Shown: one piece after another, positions 45,634 through 55,691 of the stretch
Numbering within the stretch: position 1 is the stretch's first letter
Layout of the letters: each line of letters starts with the position of its first letter
Source of the DNA: Thermoleptolyngbya sichuanensis A183
GTDB taxonomy: Bacteria > Cyanobacteriota > Cyanobacteriia > Elainellales > Elainellaceae
Assembly: GCF_013177315.1 (NCBI RefSeq)
Contig: NZ_CP053661.1
Coordinates: 3,100,001 to 3,164,000 of the forward strand
Direction of reading: 5' to 3'
Length of the DNA stretch: 64,000 bases
Program-made: the position numbers and the translations under genes
Notes under the pieces: generated by a model
Told to the model about the DNA's origin: nothing
The model's input: only the letters and a program-made list of their open reading frames with translations
Database searches by the model: none

Positions 45634-47193
45634 CTACTCCACAGGATTTGGATGGGCGATCGCCATCAGGGCCCGTTCAACCCGTAGCGCGGGTTGCAGC
45701 ATCGGCGTGCGGTCAACCGAGTCATTCGCCAGCGTAAACAGCGGATTGGACAGAATGCCCGCCAGCGAGGTGAAGATTAGCGCCGTGACGATGCCTACCT
45801 GGAGCGGGCGCATTCCTGGCAGCGTCCAGCGGATTGGCGGATAGTTCTTTACCGACTCAGACATTTCATCCGGCTCCTTCACCACCATCATCTTCACCAC
45901 GCGGATGTAGTAGTAGATGGAGATCACGCTCGTCACCAGGCCGACCAGCACCAGCGCATAGGCCCCAGCCTGCCAGCCTGCCCAGAATAGATAAATCTTG
46001 CCAAAGAAGCCTGCCAGCGGCGGAATGCCCCCCAGAGACAGCAGACAAATGCTCAGCGCCAGCGTCAGCAGCGGGTCTTTTTGGTACAGACCGCTGTACT
46101 CGGTAATTTCGTCTGTGCCCGTCCGCAGCGCAAACAGGATGATGCAGGAAAACGCGCCCAGGTTCATGAACAGGTACACCAGCAGGTAGAACACCATGCT
46201 GGAATAGCCGGCCTGAGTACCCACGAGCAGCCCGATCATCACAAAGCCGGCCTGACCAATCGAGGAATAGGCCAGCAGTCGCTTCATGCTGGTCTGTGCC
46301 AGAGCTACCACGTTGCCAAGCACCATGCTGAGAATTGCCAGGGCGGTCAGCACAAACTGCCACTGATCGGAAACAGCAGGAAAGGCCGTTACCAGCAGGC
46401 GAATCGCCAAAGCGAAGCCCGCTGCCTTTGAACCCACTGACAAAAACGCGACTACGGGCGTTGGTGACCCCTCGTACACGTCTGGGGTCCATTGGTGAAA
46501 GGGAACAGCGGCAATCTTGAAGGCAATGCCCGCAATCACAAACACCAAGGCGATCACAATGCCAATGGAGTCTTCTAGCCCGGCGATCGCAACGTTGGTG
46601 GCGATCGCCCCCAGTCGCGTTTCCCCACCCGACAGCCCATACAGCAGCGACGAGCCATAGAGGAAAATGGCGGAACTGGCCGCGCCAATCAGCAGATACT
46701 TCAGCGCCGCCTCGTTGGAGCGGGGGTCGCGCTTCATATAGCCCGTCAGCAGGTAAGACGAGATACTCAGCGTCTCCAGCGACACAAACACCATCACCAG
46801 TTCATCGGCCCCAGAGAGGAACATGCCGCCCAGCGTCGCCGTGAGCAAAATCACGATGAACTCGGCCAGCGATGTGCCCGATTGCTCTACGTAGCGCACC
46901 GACATCAGGATCGTCAGCGCCGCCGACAGGGCAATGATGCCGCGAAACACGACGCTCAGGGTGTCTCCGCTAAAGCTCCCCAGAAACGAAACGGGTTCGG
47001 CGATATCCCACTGCGGCACCAGCGCCACAACGGCCGCCAACAGTCCGGCGATCGCCACATAGGGAGTCCATCGAGCCGACGATCGCCCCACAATCAAGTC
47101 TCCGATCAGCACCACCATCAGCGTGGCAATCACAATCCCTTCCGGCAGAATGGTTCCGGCATTAAGCTGGCCGACAAGCGTGGAAAAGTCCAT
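45634..47193 (-). CDS. ndhB: NAD(P)H-quinone oxidoreductase subunit 2 (NDH-1 subunit NdhB)
   Basis: This 519-residue, fourteen-helix antiporter-like subunit of NDH-1 works in cyclic electron flow, respiration and CO2 uptake at the thylakoid. Typical blocks are [60 protein letters not shown] and [18 protein letters not shown], with conserved Glu and Lys residues in the membrane part. Full length, ATG at 47193. It is a single gene, as usual for ndhB in cyanobacteria, convergent with asparaginase and divergent from topA. Confidence 0.97.
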   Translation of the reverse strand: MDFSTLVGQLNAGTILPEGIVIATLMVVLIGDLIVGRSSARWTPYVAIAGLLAAVVALVPQWDIAEPVSFLGSFSGDTLSVVFRGIIALSAALTILMSVRYVEQSGTSLAEFIVILLTATLGGMFLSGADELVMVFVSLETLSISSYLLTGYMKRDPRSNEAALKYLLIGAASSAIFLYGSSLLYGLSGGETRLGAIATNVAIAGLEDSIGIVIALVFVIAGIAFKIAAVPFHQWTPDVYEGSPTPVVAFLSVGSKAAGFALAIRLLVTAFPAVSDQWQFVLTALAILSMVLGNVVALAQTSMKRLLAYSSIGQAGFVMIGLLVGTQAGYSSMVFYLLVYLFMNLGAFSCIILFALRTGTDEITEYSGLYQKDPLLTLALSICLLSLGGIPPLAGFFGKIYLFWAGWQAGAYALVLVGLVTSVISIYYYIRVVKMMVVKEPDEMSESVKNYPPIRWTLPGMRPLQVGIVTALIFTSLAGILSNPLFTLANDSVDRTPMLQPALRVERALMAIAHPNPVE

Positions 47194-47719
47194 AGGGGGT
47201 CTAGCGTAAACGGCGCAAAGTTGAAAACGTGACGGAACAAGACGACCTTATCAGAATCATGGGCAGTTTAGACAAAAGCGCTTGAACGAAACACTCGACA
47301 AAACGTTCAAACCGAAAAGTTCAAACCGAAAAAACGTTCAAACGTGGTTGCCGAATCCGCTTTCTGTGGGCAAACTGCTTTTTAACCGCCTGCATTGCAG
47401 GTCAGGCTCGTTCCATTTCCTTCCATTTCTAATGGATCATACCGCGCAAATCTGTGCGCTACGTGCGGCTCGGCCGATAATCCCCGTTGTTTCTCCTAAT
47501 AGCCCCCAAAAGATTTCCTTCTTGTAAAATCCTTACGATTTGAGATTCCCTACTTTTCAAGGCTATGGTCTATAAGTAGAGAACAGGCATCAGTCAAACA
47601 GACTGTAATCGCCTGTCTGTAATCGCCTATCTGTCTCGTCCTCGCCCGTCCCCCACCAGATCGAAGCGTTACCGATACGTTCTCCATCTGCGTCCTTTTT
47701 CTTAGCACGACTGAGATCC
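47194..47719. other. Divergent intergenic region between ndhB and topA
   Basis: About 525 bases with no credible gene. Near 47300-47350 there is a small tandem array in which GTTCAAACCGAAAA recurs with variants (AACGTTCAAACCG, AAGTTCAAACCG, AACGTTCAAACG). Both promoters should lie here, but none can be assigned with confidence. Confidence 0.5.
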
Positions 47720-50617
47720 ATGTCAACTCTCGTCATTGTCGAATCCCCCACCAAAGCGAAAACCATCCGCAACTACCTGCCGCCGGGCTATCGGGTCGAG
47801 GCATCGATGGGCCATGTGCGAGATTTGCCCCAGTCGGCGAGCGACATTCCCGCTTCGGTCAAGGGCGAAGAGTGGGCAAAACTTGGGGTCAACGTAGACG
47901 CAGATTTTGAGCCGCTCTACATCGTGCCGCAGGACAAGAAGAAAGTCGTCAAGGCTCTGAAAGAGGCTCTAAAACAGGCCGACGAGCTAATCCTGGCGAC
48001 GGACGAAGACCGCGAGGGAGAAAGCATTAGCTGGCACCTGCTGCAACTGCTCCAGCCCAAGGTGCCCACGAAGCGCATGGTGTTCCACGAAATCACCGAG
48101 GAAGCCATCCGCGAGGCCCTGCAAAACTGCCGCGATGTGGATGAGCAACTGGTTCATGCCCAGGAAACTCGGCGCATTCTAGATCGGCTGGTGGGCTACA
48201 CGCTGTCGCCCTTGCTGTGGAAAAAAATTGCCTGGGGTCTATCGGCAGGGCGAGTTCAGTCGGTTGCAGTACGCCTATTGGTCAACCGCGAACGGCAGCG
48301 CCGCGCTTTTCGCAAAGGGTCTTACTGGGATCTGAAGGCGACGCTGGAGAAAGACGGCAGCAGCTTTGAGTCGAAACTGGTGACCCTGGGTGGCTGCCGC
48401 ATTGCCACGGGGGCAGATTTTGACGAATCGACGGGACAAATCATCGCCGGACGCGATGTGCTGCTGCTGGGTGAGGCAGAGGCCCAGGCGTTGCACGATC
48501 GCCTCCAGTCGGCAACCTGGACTGTCACAGGACTAGAAGAGCGGTCTTCGACACGCAAGCCCTCGCCGCCCTTCACCACCTCGACGCTGCAACAGGAGGC
48601 CAACCGAAAGCTGCGCCTGTCGGCCCGTGATACGATGCGCGTGGCTCAGAGCCTTTATGAACAGGGCTATATCACCTACATGCGAACCGACTCGGTGAAT
48701 CTGTCGCAACAGGCGATCGCCGCCGCTCGAAGCTGCGTTCAACAGATGTATGGCAGCGAATACCTCAGCCCCGAACCGCGCCGCTATTCCACCAAGAGCA
48801 AGGGCGCACAGGAAGCCCACGAAGCCATCCGTCCCGCAGGTAGCACCTTCCGCACGCCCCAGGAAACGGGCCTGAGCGGGCGCGAGTTTCAGCTTTATGA
48901 CCTGATCTGGAAGCGCACGGTGGCCACCCAGATGGCAGAAGTTCGCCAGACGAATATCACCGTGCAGATCCAGGCAGAAGATGCGGGATTCCGCGCTACG
49001 GGCAAACGCATTGACTTTCCCGGCTTTTTCCGGGCCTACGTGGAAGGATCGGACGATCCCGATGCGGCAATCGAAAACCAGGAAGTGATCCTGCCTGTGC
49101 TGCGGGAGGGCGACCATCCAAATTGTCAGGAGTTGGAGGCGATCGCCCACGAAACCCAGCCGCCCGCCCGCTACACCGAAGCGTCCCTAGTGAAAACGCT
49201 GGAAAGCGAAGGCATCGGTCGCCCCAGCACCTACGCCAGCATCATCGGCACCATCATCGACCGGGGCTACGCCCAAATGGTGAACAACAGTCTCGTGCCC
49301 ACTTTCACTGCCTTTGCCGTCACCAGCCTGCTCGAAAAGCACTTTCCCGACCTGGTAGATACCAGCTTTACCGCTCGCATGGAGCGCACGCTAGACGACA
49401 TTTCCACGGGCGAAGCCGACTGGCTGCCCTATCTCCAACAGTTTTACCTGGGCGAAACCGGGCTAGACGGGCAGGTGAAGCAGCGCGAGAGCCAGATCGA
49501 CCCTGCCGAAGCCCGCAGCGTGGATCTGGAGGGGCTGGATGCCAAAGTCCGCATTGGCCGCTACGGAGCCTATATCGAAACCGAAACCGAGGAGGGGCCG
49601 GTTAAAGCTACCATTCCCCAAGACTTTACGCCGTCTGACCTGGATGCCGAGCGGGTCGAAGTGCTGCTGCGTCAAAAAACCGAAGGGCCGGACAAGCTTG
49701 GATTTCACCCCGAAACGGGCGAACCGATTTACGTGCTGATCGGAGCCTACGGCCCCTATGTGCAGCTTGGCGATGTAACGGATGAAAACCCCAAGCCCAA
49801 GCGCGCCTCGCTGCCCAAAGGCGTGCAGCCCCAAGATGTAACGTTGGAGCAGGCGGTGAACCTGCTGGCGCTGCCGCGTTTACTGGGGATGCACCCGGAA
49901 ACGGGCTGCAAGATTCAGGCGAACTTGGGTCGCTTTGGGCCCTACATCGTCCACGACCAGGGCAAAAACGGCAAGGACTACCGCTCGATCAAAGGCGACG
50001 ACGACGTGCTGACGATTACCCTGGAGCGAGCGCTGGAACTGCTGGCAGAACCGAAGGCAGGGCGCGGACGCGGACGGGCCGCGGCTCCGATTCGAGAATT
50101 AGGCCCCCACCCGGAAGACGGCGAACCCGTGAACCTCTACAACGGCCCCTACGGCGTTTACATCAAGCACGGCAAACTTAACGCCTCCCTGCCTGAAGGC
50201 GAAAAAGCCGAGTCCATCAGCATGGAAGCGGCCCTGAAAGCGCTGGCAGAAAAAGCCGCCACCAAGAAAACCTCGCGCCGTTCCAGCAAAACTGGCGACG
50301 CAGGCACGAAGACTTCGGGCACCAAGACAGCGACCAAAACCACCAAAACAACCCGCGCAAAGGCTGGCACGGCTCAATCCAGCACGGCTAAATCCAGTAC
50401 AACTAAATCCAGCACGGCTCAATCCAGCACAACTAAGGCGGCCGCTGCGAAGAAGACAACCAAATCTGCTAAATCGACGGCGGAGGCCGAAGCTGAGGTA
50501 ACGCCAACCGAACCAGCGCCCGCCAAAAAAACGGCAGCAAAATCCACCCCTGCCAAGTCCACAACCCAAAAAGCGGCATCCACCACGCGCAGCACCAAGT
50601 CCACCAAAGCGTCCTGA
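47720..50617 (+). CDS. topA: DNA topoisomerase I (type IA)
   Basis: The enzyme relaxes negative supercoils by single-strand passage. The Toprim domain ([34 protein letters not shown] with the acidic triad) is followed by the catalytic domain with Tyr320 in [12 protein letters not shown]. Four C-terminal repeats follow (each with RYGAYIE, AYGPYVQ, RFGPYIV or PYGVYIK). There is no zinc finger, as usual in cyanobacteria. From about residue 848 a 118-residue tail is built of Lys, Ala, Thr and Ser, including repeated [13 protein letters not shown] units, resembling a histone-like DNA-binding tail. Total 965 residues. Start ATG at 47720. Confidence 0.96.
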   Translation: MSTLVIVESPTKAKTIRNYLPPGYRVEASMGHVRDLPQSASDIPASVKGEEWAKLGVNVDADFEPLYIVPQDKKKVVKALKEALKQADELILATDEDREGESISWHLLQLLQPKVPTKRMVFHEITEEAIREALQNCRDVDEQLVHAQETRRILDRLVGYTLSPLLWKKIAWGLSAGRVQSVAVRLLVNRERQRRAFRKGSYWDLKATLEKDGSSFESKLVTLGGCRIATGADFDESTGQIIAGRDVLLLGEAEAQALHDRLQSATWTVTGLEERSSTRKPSPPFTTSTLQQEANRKLRLSARDTMRVAQSLYEQGYITYMRTDSVNLSQQAIAAARSCVQQMYGSEYLSPEPRRYSTKSKGAQEAHEAIRPAGSTFRTPQETGLSGREFQLYDLIWKRTVATQMAEVRQTNITVQIQAEDAGFRATGKRIDFPGFFRAYVEGSDDPDAAIENQEVILPVLREGDHPNCQELEAIAHETQPPARYTEASLVKTLESEGIGRPSTYASIIGTIIDRGYAQMVNNSLVPTFTAFAVTSLLEKHFPDLVDTSFTARMERTLDDISTGEADWLPYLQQFYLGETGLDGQVKQRESQIDPAEARSVDLEGLDAKVRIGRYGAYIETETEEGPVKATIPQDFTPSDLDAERVEVLLRQKTEGPDKLGFHPETGEPIYVLIGAYGPYVQLGDVTDENPKPKRASLPKGVQPQDVTLEQAVNLLALPRLLGMHPETGCKIQANLGRFGPYIVHDQGKNGKDYRSIKGDDDVLTITLERALELLAEPKAGRGRGRAAAPIRELGPHPEDGEPVNLYNGPYGVYIKHGKLNASLPEGEKAESISMEAALKALAEKAATKKTSRRSSKTGDAGTKTSGTKTATKTTKTTRAKAGTAQSSTAKSSTTKSSTAQSSTTKAAAAKKTTKSAKSTAEAEAEVTPTEPAPAKKTAAKSTPAKSTTQKAASTTRSTKSTKAS

Positions 50618-50719
50618 GCGTCTGATTGACTTTGGCTGGTGCTGTTGACTGGAAATGCCTGATGCTGGGCATTTAGAAAAGCCTAATTTAGAAACGCTTA
50701 ACTCTAGAAGCGCTTGATT

Positions 50720-52405
50720 CTAGTAAACCCAGCGGACGCGGTGATCTGGCTCTGGGCTGGCGATCGCCCCCCTGCTCTCTAGGTAGACCAGCGCTGGATA
50801 TTGGGTAAACCGCCCTAGCCCACCTGTCCACCAGGGATCGAGCGTCCAGTAAATCTGCTGCCCGGTAAGACCGTCGCAGTAGAACAGCAGGGCACTGCCA
50901 AGCGTATGCTGCTCTGGACTGGGGCCAGGCAAGGCTCTGGCTGCCTCTGGAGAACAGTGCCATGCGATGATATGGGGCGATCGCCCTAATCGCGTGGCCA
51001 CCTGTTCCATCGCCGTCGCCAACTGCACGATCGCCCGCATCGCCGCCAGATTTTTCGGCAGGTACAGCCCGCCTTGGGTCGCCTCCGCCCAGGTCAGCCG
51101 TCCGCCAGGGGCGATCGCCCCGTGCAGTTGAATCGTGTCTAGCGTCCACTCGGTTTGCAGCACGGGCAGCAGGTCGGGTACGGGTGCAGGCGTTGCGTCT
51201 GGAGAGCCGGGACGTGCCGATTGCAACTGCCGCAGGTCATCCACGAGCGATCGCACGGTGGTCTCGCCTGTCTCCAGCCCCCGCCAGGTCTGCACCAGAT
51301 GCAGCAGGGCCACGCGCTGAGCGTCGGTTTGGCGATAGGCAGCGGGAATCCGCTGGACAAATCGCAGAAGCTGCTGATCAAGCTGGCGAGCAGCATCCAG
51401 CAACGCAGCGGGGCTGGCGCTCATCAAGGATTCTGGATCTACACCCAGCGTCCGCACGGCTGTCGTGCGCGAATCCAGGCCTTGCCATAGGCGAAAGGTT
51501 TCCGTCAGGGCATTGCGCTGTTCCCCTTTGCCCAGGTAATGCGCCGGAAGCCGCTGCACAAAAGCCATCAGCGCCGGGTCTAGCGTGGTCAAATCTGGGG
51601 AAAGGGGATCTTTCTTTTCTAGAGAGGCGATCGCCGCTTCTCGGCTGGGCAACTGTCGCCAGCACTGCACCAGCCGCAGCAGCGCCTCCCGCTGATGGGG
51701 ATAGCCCGCGTAGTTGAGCGGCAGGCGGCGGCTCAGGTCTTGCAAGGCGATGTCCAGGCGGTCCGTAGCAGGCAGCGCGTCTGGCTCAGAGGTTGACCCA
51801 CGGGGCAAGAGCGAGTGAATGGCGGCTGATTGGCTGTCCAACTTCCGCCAGAGTCGCACTGCCTCCAGCAGTCCGTCTCGCTCGTGGCTTAGCCCGCGAT
51901 AGGTTGCAGGCACTTGTTCCAGGAAATTCAGCAGCGCCCCATCCACAAACGCCAGGTTAGACGGCAAACCCGCCGCCAGATGGTCTGCTTCCACCCTTTG
52001 GACATAGGCCCGCAGCAGCGCCCCGCCGTCGCAGGGTTCGAGCTGGGCGGCGTGGGTGTCGTTGGGCGGCGGCAAATAGCCCTCCGCCAAGGCGGTCAAA
52101 AAGCGATCGCCATAGCGCCCCCGATCCACGTCCCACAGGTCAGCGCTTTGCCAGCCCTGAGCAATCAGGCGATCGGTGATGCTGCGAACCGTGCTGGCGA
52201 CGACCTGCGCCTGTCCAGGTAGCGTTTCTACCTCTGTCAGCGCCACCTGGTTGGCAGGCGAGATGCCGAGGCCGACTTCACCATCGCTCAGGGTTGGAGC
52301 CTGATGCACCGCGTGGAGGGCCGCCAGCAGCGGCGCATGAACCCCAGCGCGATCGCCCGCCTGTTGAAAACATGCCCTGCGCTGTGCGGCGTTGAGTGGT
52401 TCCAT
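50720..52405 (-). CDS. Hypothetical protein with four internal repeats and a degenerate peptidase M15-like C-terminus
   Basis: The 561-residue product has no full-length match I know. Residues 1-150 form a variable N-terminal domain. Four repeats of about 44 residues follow at 157-200, 219-262, 277-320 and 345-388, each of the form L..F(V/L)..(V/L)P..Y......R..L...(V/F)(R/Q).W(R/Q).L.(S/T)...A. The C-terminal 140 residues resemble M15 (D-Ala-D-Ala carboxypeptidase-like) proteins: PGGRLTWAEATQGGLYLP, EQHTLGSALLFYCDGLTG, DPWWTGGLGRF. The HxxGxAxD motif reads HTLGSALL, so the metal-binding Asp is missing, and the SxYR motif is replaced by AWHCSPE. There is no signal peptide. Function unknown; loss of peptidase activity is inferred. 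Confidence 0.72.
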   Translation of the reverse strand: MEPLNAAQRRACFQQAGDRAGVHAPLLAALHAVHQAPTLSDGEVGLGISPANQVALTEVETLPGQAQVVASTVRSITDRLIAQGWQSADLWDVDRGRYGDRFLTALAEGYLPPPNDTHAAQLEPCDGGALLRAYVQRVEADHLAAGLPSNLAFVDGALLNFLEQVPATYRGLSHERDGLLEAVRLWRKLDSQSAAIHSLLPRGSTSEPDALPATDRLDIALQDLSRRLPLNYAGYPHQREALLRLVQCWRQLPSREAAIASLEKKDPLSPDLTTLDPALMAFVQRLPAHYLGKGEQRNALTETFRLWQGLDSRTTAVRTLGVDPESLMSASPAALLDAARQLDQQLLRFVQRIPAAYRQTDAQRVALLHLVQTWRGLETGETTVRSLVDDLRQLQSARPGSPDATPAPVPDLLPVLQTEWTLDTIQLHGAIAPGGRLTWAEATQGGLYLPKNLAAMRAIVQLATAMEQVATRLGRSPHIIAWHCSPEAARALPGPSPEQHTLGSALLFYCDGLTGQQIYWTLDPWWTGGLGRFTQYPALVYLESRGAIASPEPDHRVRWVY

Positions 52406-52516
52406 CGCTCCCTGTCCTCCCAGTCTTGCAATTCGGCTTCGCGATTATCCGTCGCGGCTCCAAACGACTATCTGCCCTCCCAATTTACCCGCTGATGCCC
52501 ATTTGGAGACAGGTTG

Positions 52517-52600
52517 GAGATTTTGGATTGGGGATTTTGGATTTTGGATTGGGGATTTCGGATTTTGGATTGGGGATTTTGGATTTTGGATTGGGGATTG
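52517..52600. repeat. GGATTTT-type tandem tract
   Basis: The tract repeats GATTTTGGATTGGGGATTTT about four times in 84 bases, with one substitution (GATTTCGG). It lies between the start of the four-repeat protein and the stop of the ABC half-exporter. It is the longest of several such tracts in the window (others near 6530, 29664 and 39180). Confidence 0.85.
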
Positions 52601-52735
52601 CCAGACTAGGCGTTGATGAGGTCTCCGGGCATTGGCGCTTGTGAGAAGCGCTGTAAGAATTGATCTGGGATTGATCTGGGTGTCAGGACGGGGGGCGGGG
52701 CAAAAGCATTGGACAAGATAGTTGAGATGGGCAGT

Positions 52736-54517
52736 TTAGGCGGAGGCTACGACGGATTTCTTCACCTGGGATTCCAAAATCACGCCGTAAAGCGGACTGG
52801 TTTTCAGCAGTTCCTCGTGGGTGCCCTGGGCCACCAGTCGCCCCTTGTCCATCACCAGAATGCGATCGGCAGTGCGGACAGTGCTGATGCGCTGGGCTAC
52901 TACGAAGGAGGTGCAGGTGCGGCGGCGCATCAGGTCGTCGAGGGCGGCTTGAATCTCGGCGCTGGTCTTGGCATCCACGGCCGAGGTGCTGTCGTCCAGG
53001 ATTAGGATGTTGTAGTCGGTCAGCAGTGTGCGGGCGATCGCCAATCGCTGCTTTTGCCCGCCTGATAGCCCCACGCCCCGTTCCCCGACGAGGGTGTGAT
53101 AGCCCTCCGGCAAGCTAATGATAAAGTCGTGAATTTGCGCTGTTTTTGCCACGGCGATCGCCTCTTCTAGGGTGGCGTGGGGCTTGGCGTAGGTGATGTT
53201 GGACAAGATTGTGCCGGAGAACAGCGTCGTTTCCTGAAACACGATGCCGATGCGCGATCGCAGGCTTTGCAGCGTGAAATCGCGCACATCCCGCCCATCA
53301 ATCCGCACGGCTCCGTCTGTCACGTCGTAAAATCGGGGAATTAGGTTAACCACGGTGCTTTTGCCCGATCCGGTCATGCCCAGGATGGCGATTAGCTCGT
53401 TGGGCCGGGTCTCGAAAGACACATGGCGGAGGGCGGGCGTGCTAGAGCCGGGATAGCGGAACGACACATTCTCAAACGTGATGCGGCCGCCGCAGGTGAC
53501 AAACGGAACCGCTTTGGGGCGATCGCGAATTTCGATTTCAGCATCCACTACTTCATACACGCGCTCTGCCGAAGCCGCTGCCTGGGCGATCGCCGGGGCC
53601 GCAAAGCCAATCAGCAAAATCGGCTGCAAAATCAGCAGCAGGTAGGAGTTAAACGCTACCAGTTCGCCTACCGAAAAACGGCCGCCAATCACAGCCGCGC
53701 CGCCATAGCCGATCACTGCCACTGTCACCAGGTTGCTCAGCAAAAAGATAAACGGAAACGTGTTGCGAATTGACCGCACTGTTTTCAGGTTCGCCGCCAC
53801 CAGGTCTTGATTCAGGTGGGAATAGCGCTCCGTTTCCACGTCCTCGCGTACAAACGCCTTGACTACGCGCACGCCGATCAGGTTCTCTTGCAGCACGGCG
53901 TTTAGATTGCTCAACTGTTCCTGCACTTGGCGAAATAGGCTGCTGTTTTGCCGCAAAAACCGCGCCATCAGCCAGCTACTCGCGGGCACGACCGTCAGCG
54001 TGATCAGCGCCAGTTCCCAGTTCATAATCAGCAGAATGATGGCGATCGCCACCAGCGTCACCACGCCGCTGATCACCTGAATCAGGCTGGTGCTGAGAAA
54101 CGTCCGCACCTGCTCGATGTCGCTGGTCACTCGCGTCAGCAGTTGCGAGGTCTGCGCTTGGTCGTGGTAGCTAAAGCTGAGGTTTTGAATTTTCTGAAAA
54201 ATACGGTTCCGCAGATCGTAGGCGACCCCCTGCGACAGCGCCTCGGCACAGAAACTTTGCCCAAAGTTGAACACGCCCCGGGCGATCGCCGCCGCCACCA
54301 GCCCACCCGCCCCGTACAGCACCACGCGCAGATTGCGCTGCGCGACCCCTTGGTCAATGGCCCAGCGGAAGAGTTGCGGTGTTGCTGCGTAGGCCGCAAT
54401 CAGCAGCAGCGCACTCAGCAGCCCGCCCAATGTCAGCCAGGGATAGTGCCGCAAGCTGCCCAAAACGCGCTGGAGCGGCAGCAGTGAAGATTTTTCTTCC
54501 AGATCAGACGATGGCAC
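52736..54517 (-). CDS. ABC half-exporter with degenerate ATP site
   Basis: The 593-residue exporter has six helices (about 1-310) and one nucleotide-binding domain: Walker A GMTGSGKST (380-388), signature LSGGQKQRLAIARTLL (484-499) and Walker B ILILDDSTSAVD (504-515). The catalytic Glu is replaced by Asp509 and the switch His by Gln542 (VVAQRIST). Asp plus Gln at these two places is the mark of the degenerate site in heterodimeric exporters such as TM287/288, so a partner with canonical motifs is expected. No partner gene is adjacent. The other exporter in this window (23520-25346) has Glu and His. Substrate unknown; it borders the third EPS locus. Start ATG at 54517. Confidence 0.9.
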   Translation of the reverse strand: MPSSDLEEKSSLLPLQRVLGSLRHYPWLTLGGLLSALLLIAAYAATPQLFRWAIDQGVAQRNLRVVLYGAGGLVAAAIARGVFNFGQSFCAEALSQGVAYDLRNRIFQKIQNLSFSYHDQAQTSQLLTRVTSDIEQVRTFLSTSLIQVISGVVTLVAIAIILLIMNWELALITLTVVPASSWLMARFLRQNSSLFRQVQEQLSNLNAVLQENLIGVRVVKAFVREDVETERYSHLNQDLVAANLKTVRSIRNTFPFIFLLSNLVTVAVIGYGGAAVIGGRFSVGELVAFNSYLLLILQPILLIGFAAPAIAQAAASAERVYEVVDAEIEIRDRPKAVPFVTCGGRITFENVSFRYPGSSTPALRHVSFETRPNELIAILGMTGSGKSTVVNLIPRFYDVTDGAVRIDGRDVRDFTLQSLRSRIGIVFQETTLFSGTILSNITYAKPHATLEEAIAVAKTAQIHDFIISLPEGYHTLVGERGVGLSGGQKQRLAIARTLLTDYNILILDDSTSAVDAKTSAEIQAALDDLMRRRTCTSFVVAQRISTVRTADRILVMDKGRLVAQGTHEELLKTSPLYGVILESQVKKSVVASA

Positions 54518-54643
54518 GGCTCAGCGGCCCCCGAAGCCCTAAAACAATTCCCTCAAGCCTATCAGACTAGGGGCGATCGCCGTTGCACCAGCCCGTCCCT
54601 TACTTGGCTGCCAAGCCCTTGCCCCCGCTAGCCCTTGCCCCCG

Positions 54644-55210
54644 CTAGTCGATAATCTTGGCAGGAATGCCCACCGCCGTCTTGCCTGCGGGTACGTCCTT
54701 CAACACCACGGCGTTTGCGCCCACATTAGCATCGTCGCCCAGCGTCACCGCACCCAGAATCTTCGCCCCCGCGCCAACGTTCACCCGCTTGCCGAGGCGG
54801 GGCGCTTCGGTGGGGCGATCGAGATAGCGGTTGCCCATCGTCACGCCCTGACGAATCACGCTGTCGTCGCCGATCACCGTCTGCCCATGAATCACGATTG
54901 CGCTTTGGTGTTCAATAATCACGCGCCGCCCAAGCTGCACCGTATAAGGCAGTTCGATCCCGTAGACATTGCGAACATGGCGAAACATGGCCCGGTAGAG
55001 AATGCTGAAGGGGGCCCGCAGCAGCTTCGGCTTGATGCTCATGCGCCACACGCCAAAGCGATGCACTGCCACTGCGCGAAATCCCGGCTTCGTCCAGTCG
55101 CGGCCGTGGGCGATCCAGTCTTCTTTGATCTGCTGCCACAGCGACAGCGGCGCATCATCCGAAGCAGCAGACATTATCGAGGGGATAGAGGGGTCGGGAT
55201 GAGCAACCAT
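54644..55210 (-). CDS. Hexapeptide-repeat O-acetyltransferase (serine acetyltransferase-like / WcaB-like)
   Basis: This 188-residue left-handed beta-helix protein has an N-terminal helical region (LWQQIKEDWIAHGRDWTKPG, AVHRFGVWRMSI) followed by hexapeptide turns (IIEHQSAIVIHGQTVIGDDS, VIRQGVTMGN, RVNVGAGAKILGAVTLGD). The active-site His is in EHQSAIVIHG. CysE-type enzymes acetylate serine, but in EPS loci close relatives acetylate sugars, and this one sits beside glycosyltransferase genes, so EPS acetylation is inferred. ATG 55210 is used; an in-frame ATG twelve codons later (MSAASDD) is possible. A C/G-tract repeat lies just upstream. Confidence 0.85.
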   Translation of the reverse strand: MVAHPDPSIPSIMSAASDDAPLSLWQQIKEDWIAHGRDWTKPGFRAVAVHRFGVWRMSIKPKLLRAPFSILYRAMFRHVRNVYGIELPYTVQLGRRVIIEHQSAIVIHGQTVIGDDSVIRQGVTMGNRYLDRPTEAPRLGKRVNVGAGAKILGAVTLGDDANVGANAVVLKDVPAGKTAVGIPAKIID

Positions 55211-55347
55211 AGATGAAATTTGGGGTTAGGGTATGCAGTGAGGGTTCTGTTTAGGCAGTCGGCTTAGGAAGTCGGCGTTTGATCTCCCTTAAATCTCCCT
55301 TCATCAGGGGGACTGTGATCGGGCGGCTCGACTCCCTCCTTAGCAAG

Positions 55348-55599
55348 CGACTATGTACACCATCTTTTTGCGTCAGGCTCTGAAAGATCCCCCTAAATCT
55401 CCCTTAATAAGGGGGACTTCCAAGCCAGTTCTCCTTGCTTCGGGGCACTCCAGGTTCGGTTCCCCCCTTATTTAAAGGGGGTTAGGAGAGATTCAGTTCC
55501 CCCCTTGTTCAAGGGGGGTTAAGGGGGATCGTTCAAGGGGGGTCAGGGGGGATCAACACATCGCCGCTCAAGCGTAGAAGACTTGTGTGTATGCAGTAG
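55348..55599. repeat. About 250-bp C/G-tract element with imperfect terminal repeats (copy 2)
   Basis: This is the second copy of the element at 8917-9146. The left flank TGCGTCAGGCTCTGAAAGATCC, split here at TGCGTCAGG, and the right flank GCCGCTCAA...TAGAAGACTTG match that copy. The core has an extra C-run/G-run unit (CCCCCTTGTTCAAGGGGG occurs twice in variants). A further related fragment lies at about 55279-55322. The whole 480-base gap between the acetyltransferase and the next glycosyltransferase consists mainly of this material. Confidence 0.65.
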
Positions 55600-55691
55600 C
55601 CCTTCAAAGAGTTTTTTTGGGGGACTAGCGCTTTAACGCTATTTTTCAACGCTACCTGAAAAACCCAGCCAGACTTTCCGCCGAAGCCATC

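Noticed and set aside
52517-52600. Possible CRISPR array
   Set aside because: Units are directly adjacent and of low complexity, with no spacers of constant length and no cas genes nearby. The same applies to the tandem repeats at 13896, 15777 and 42886.
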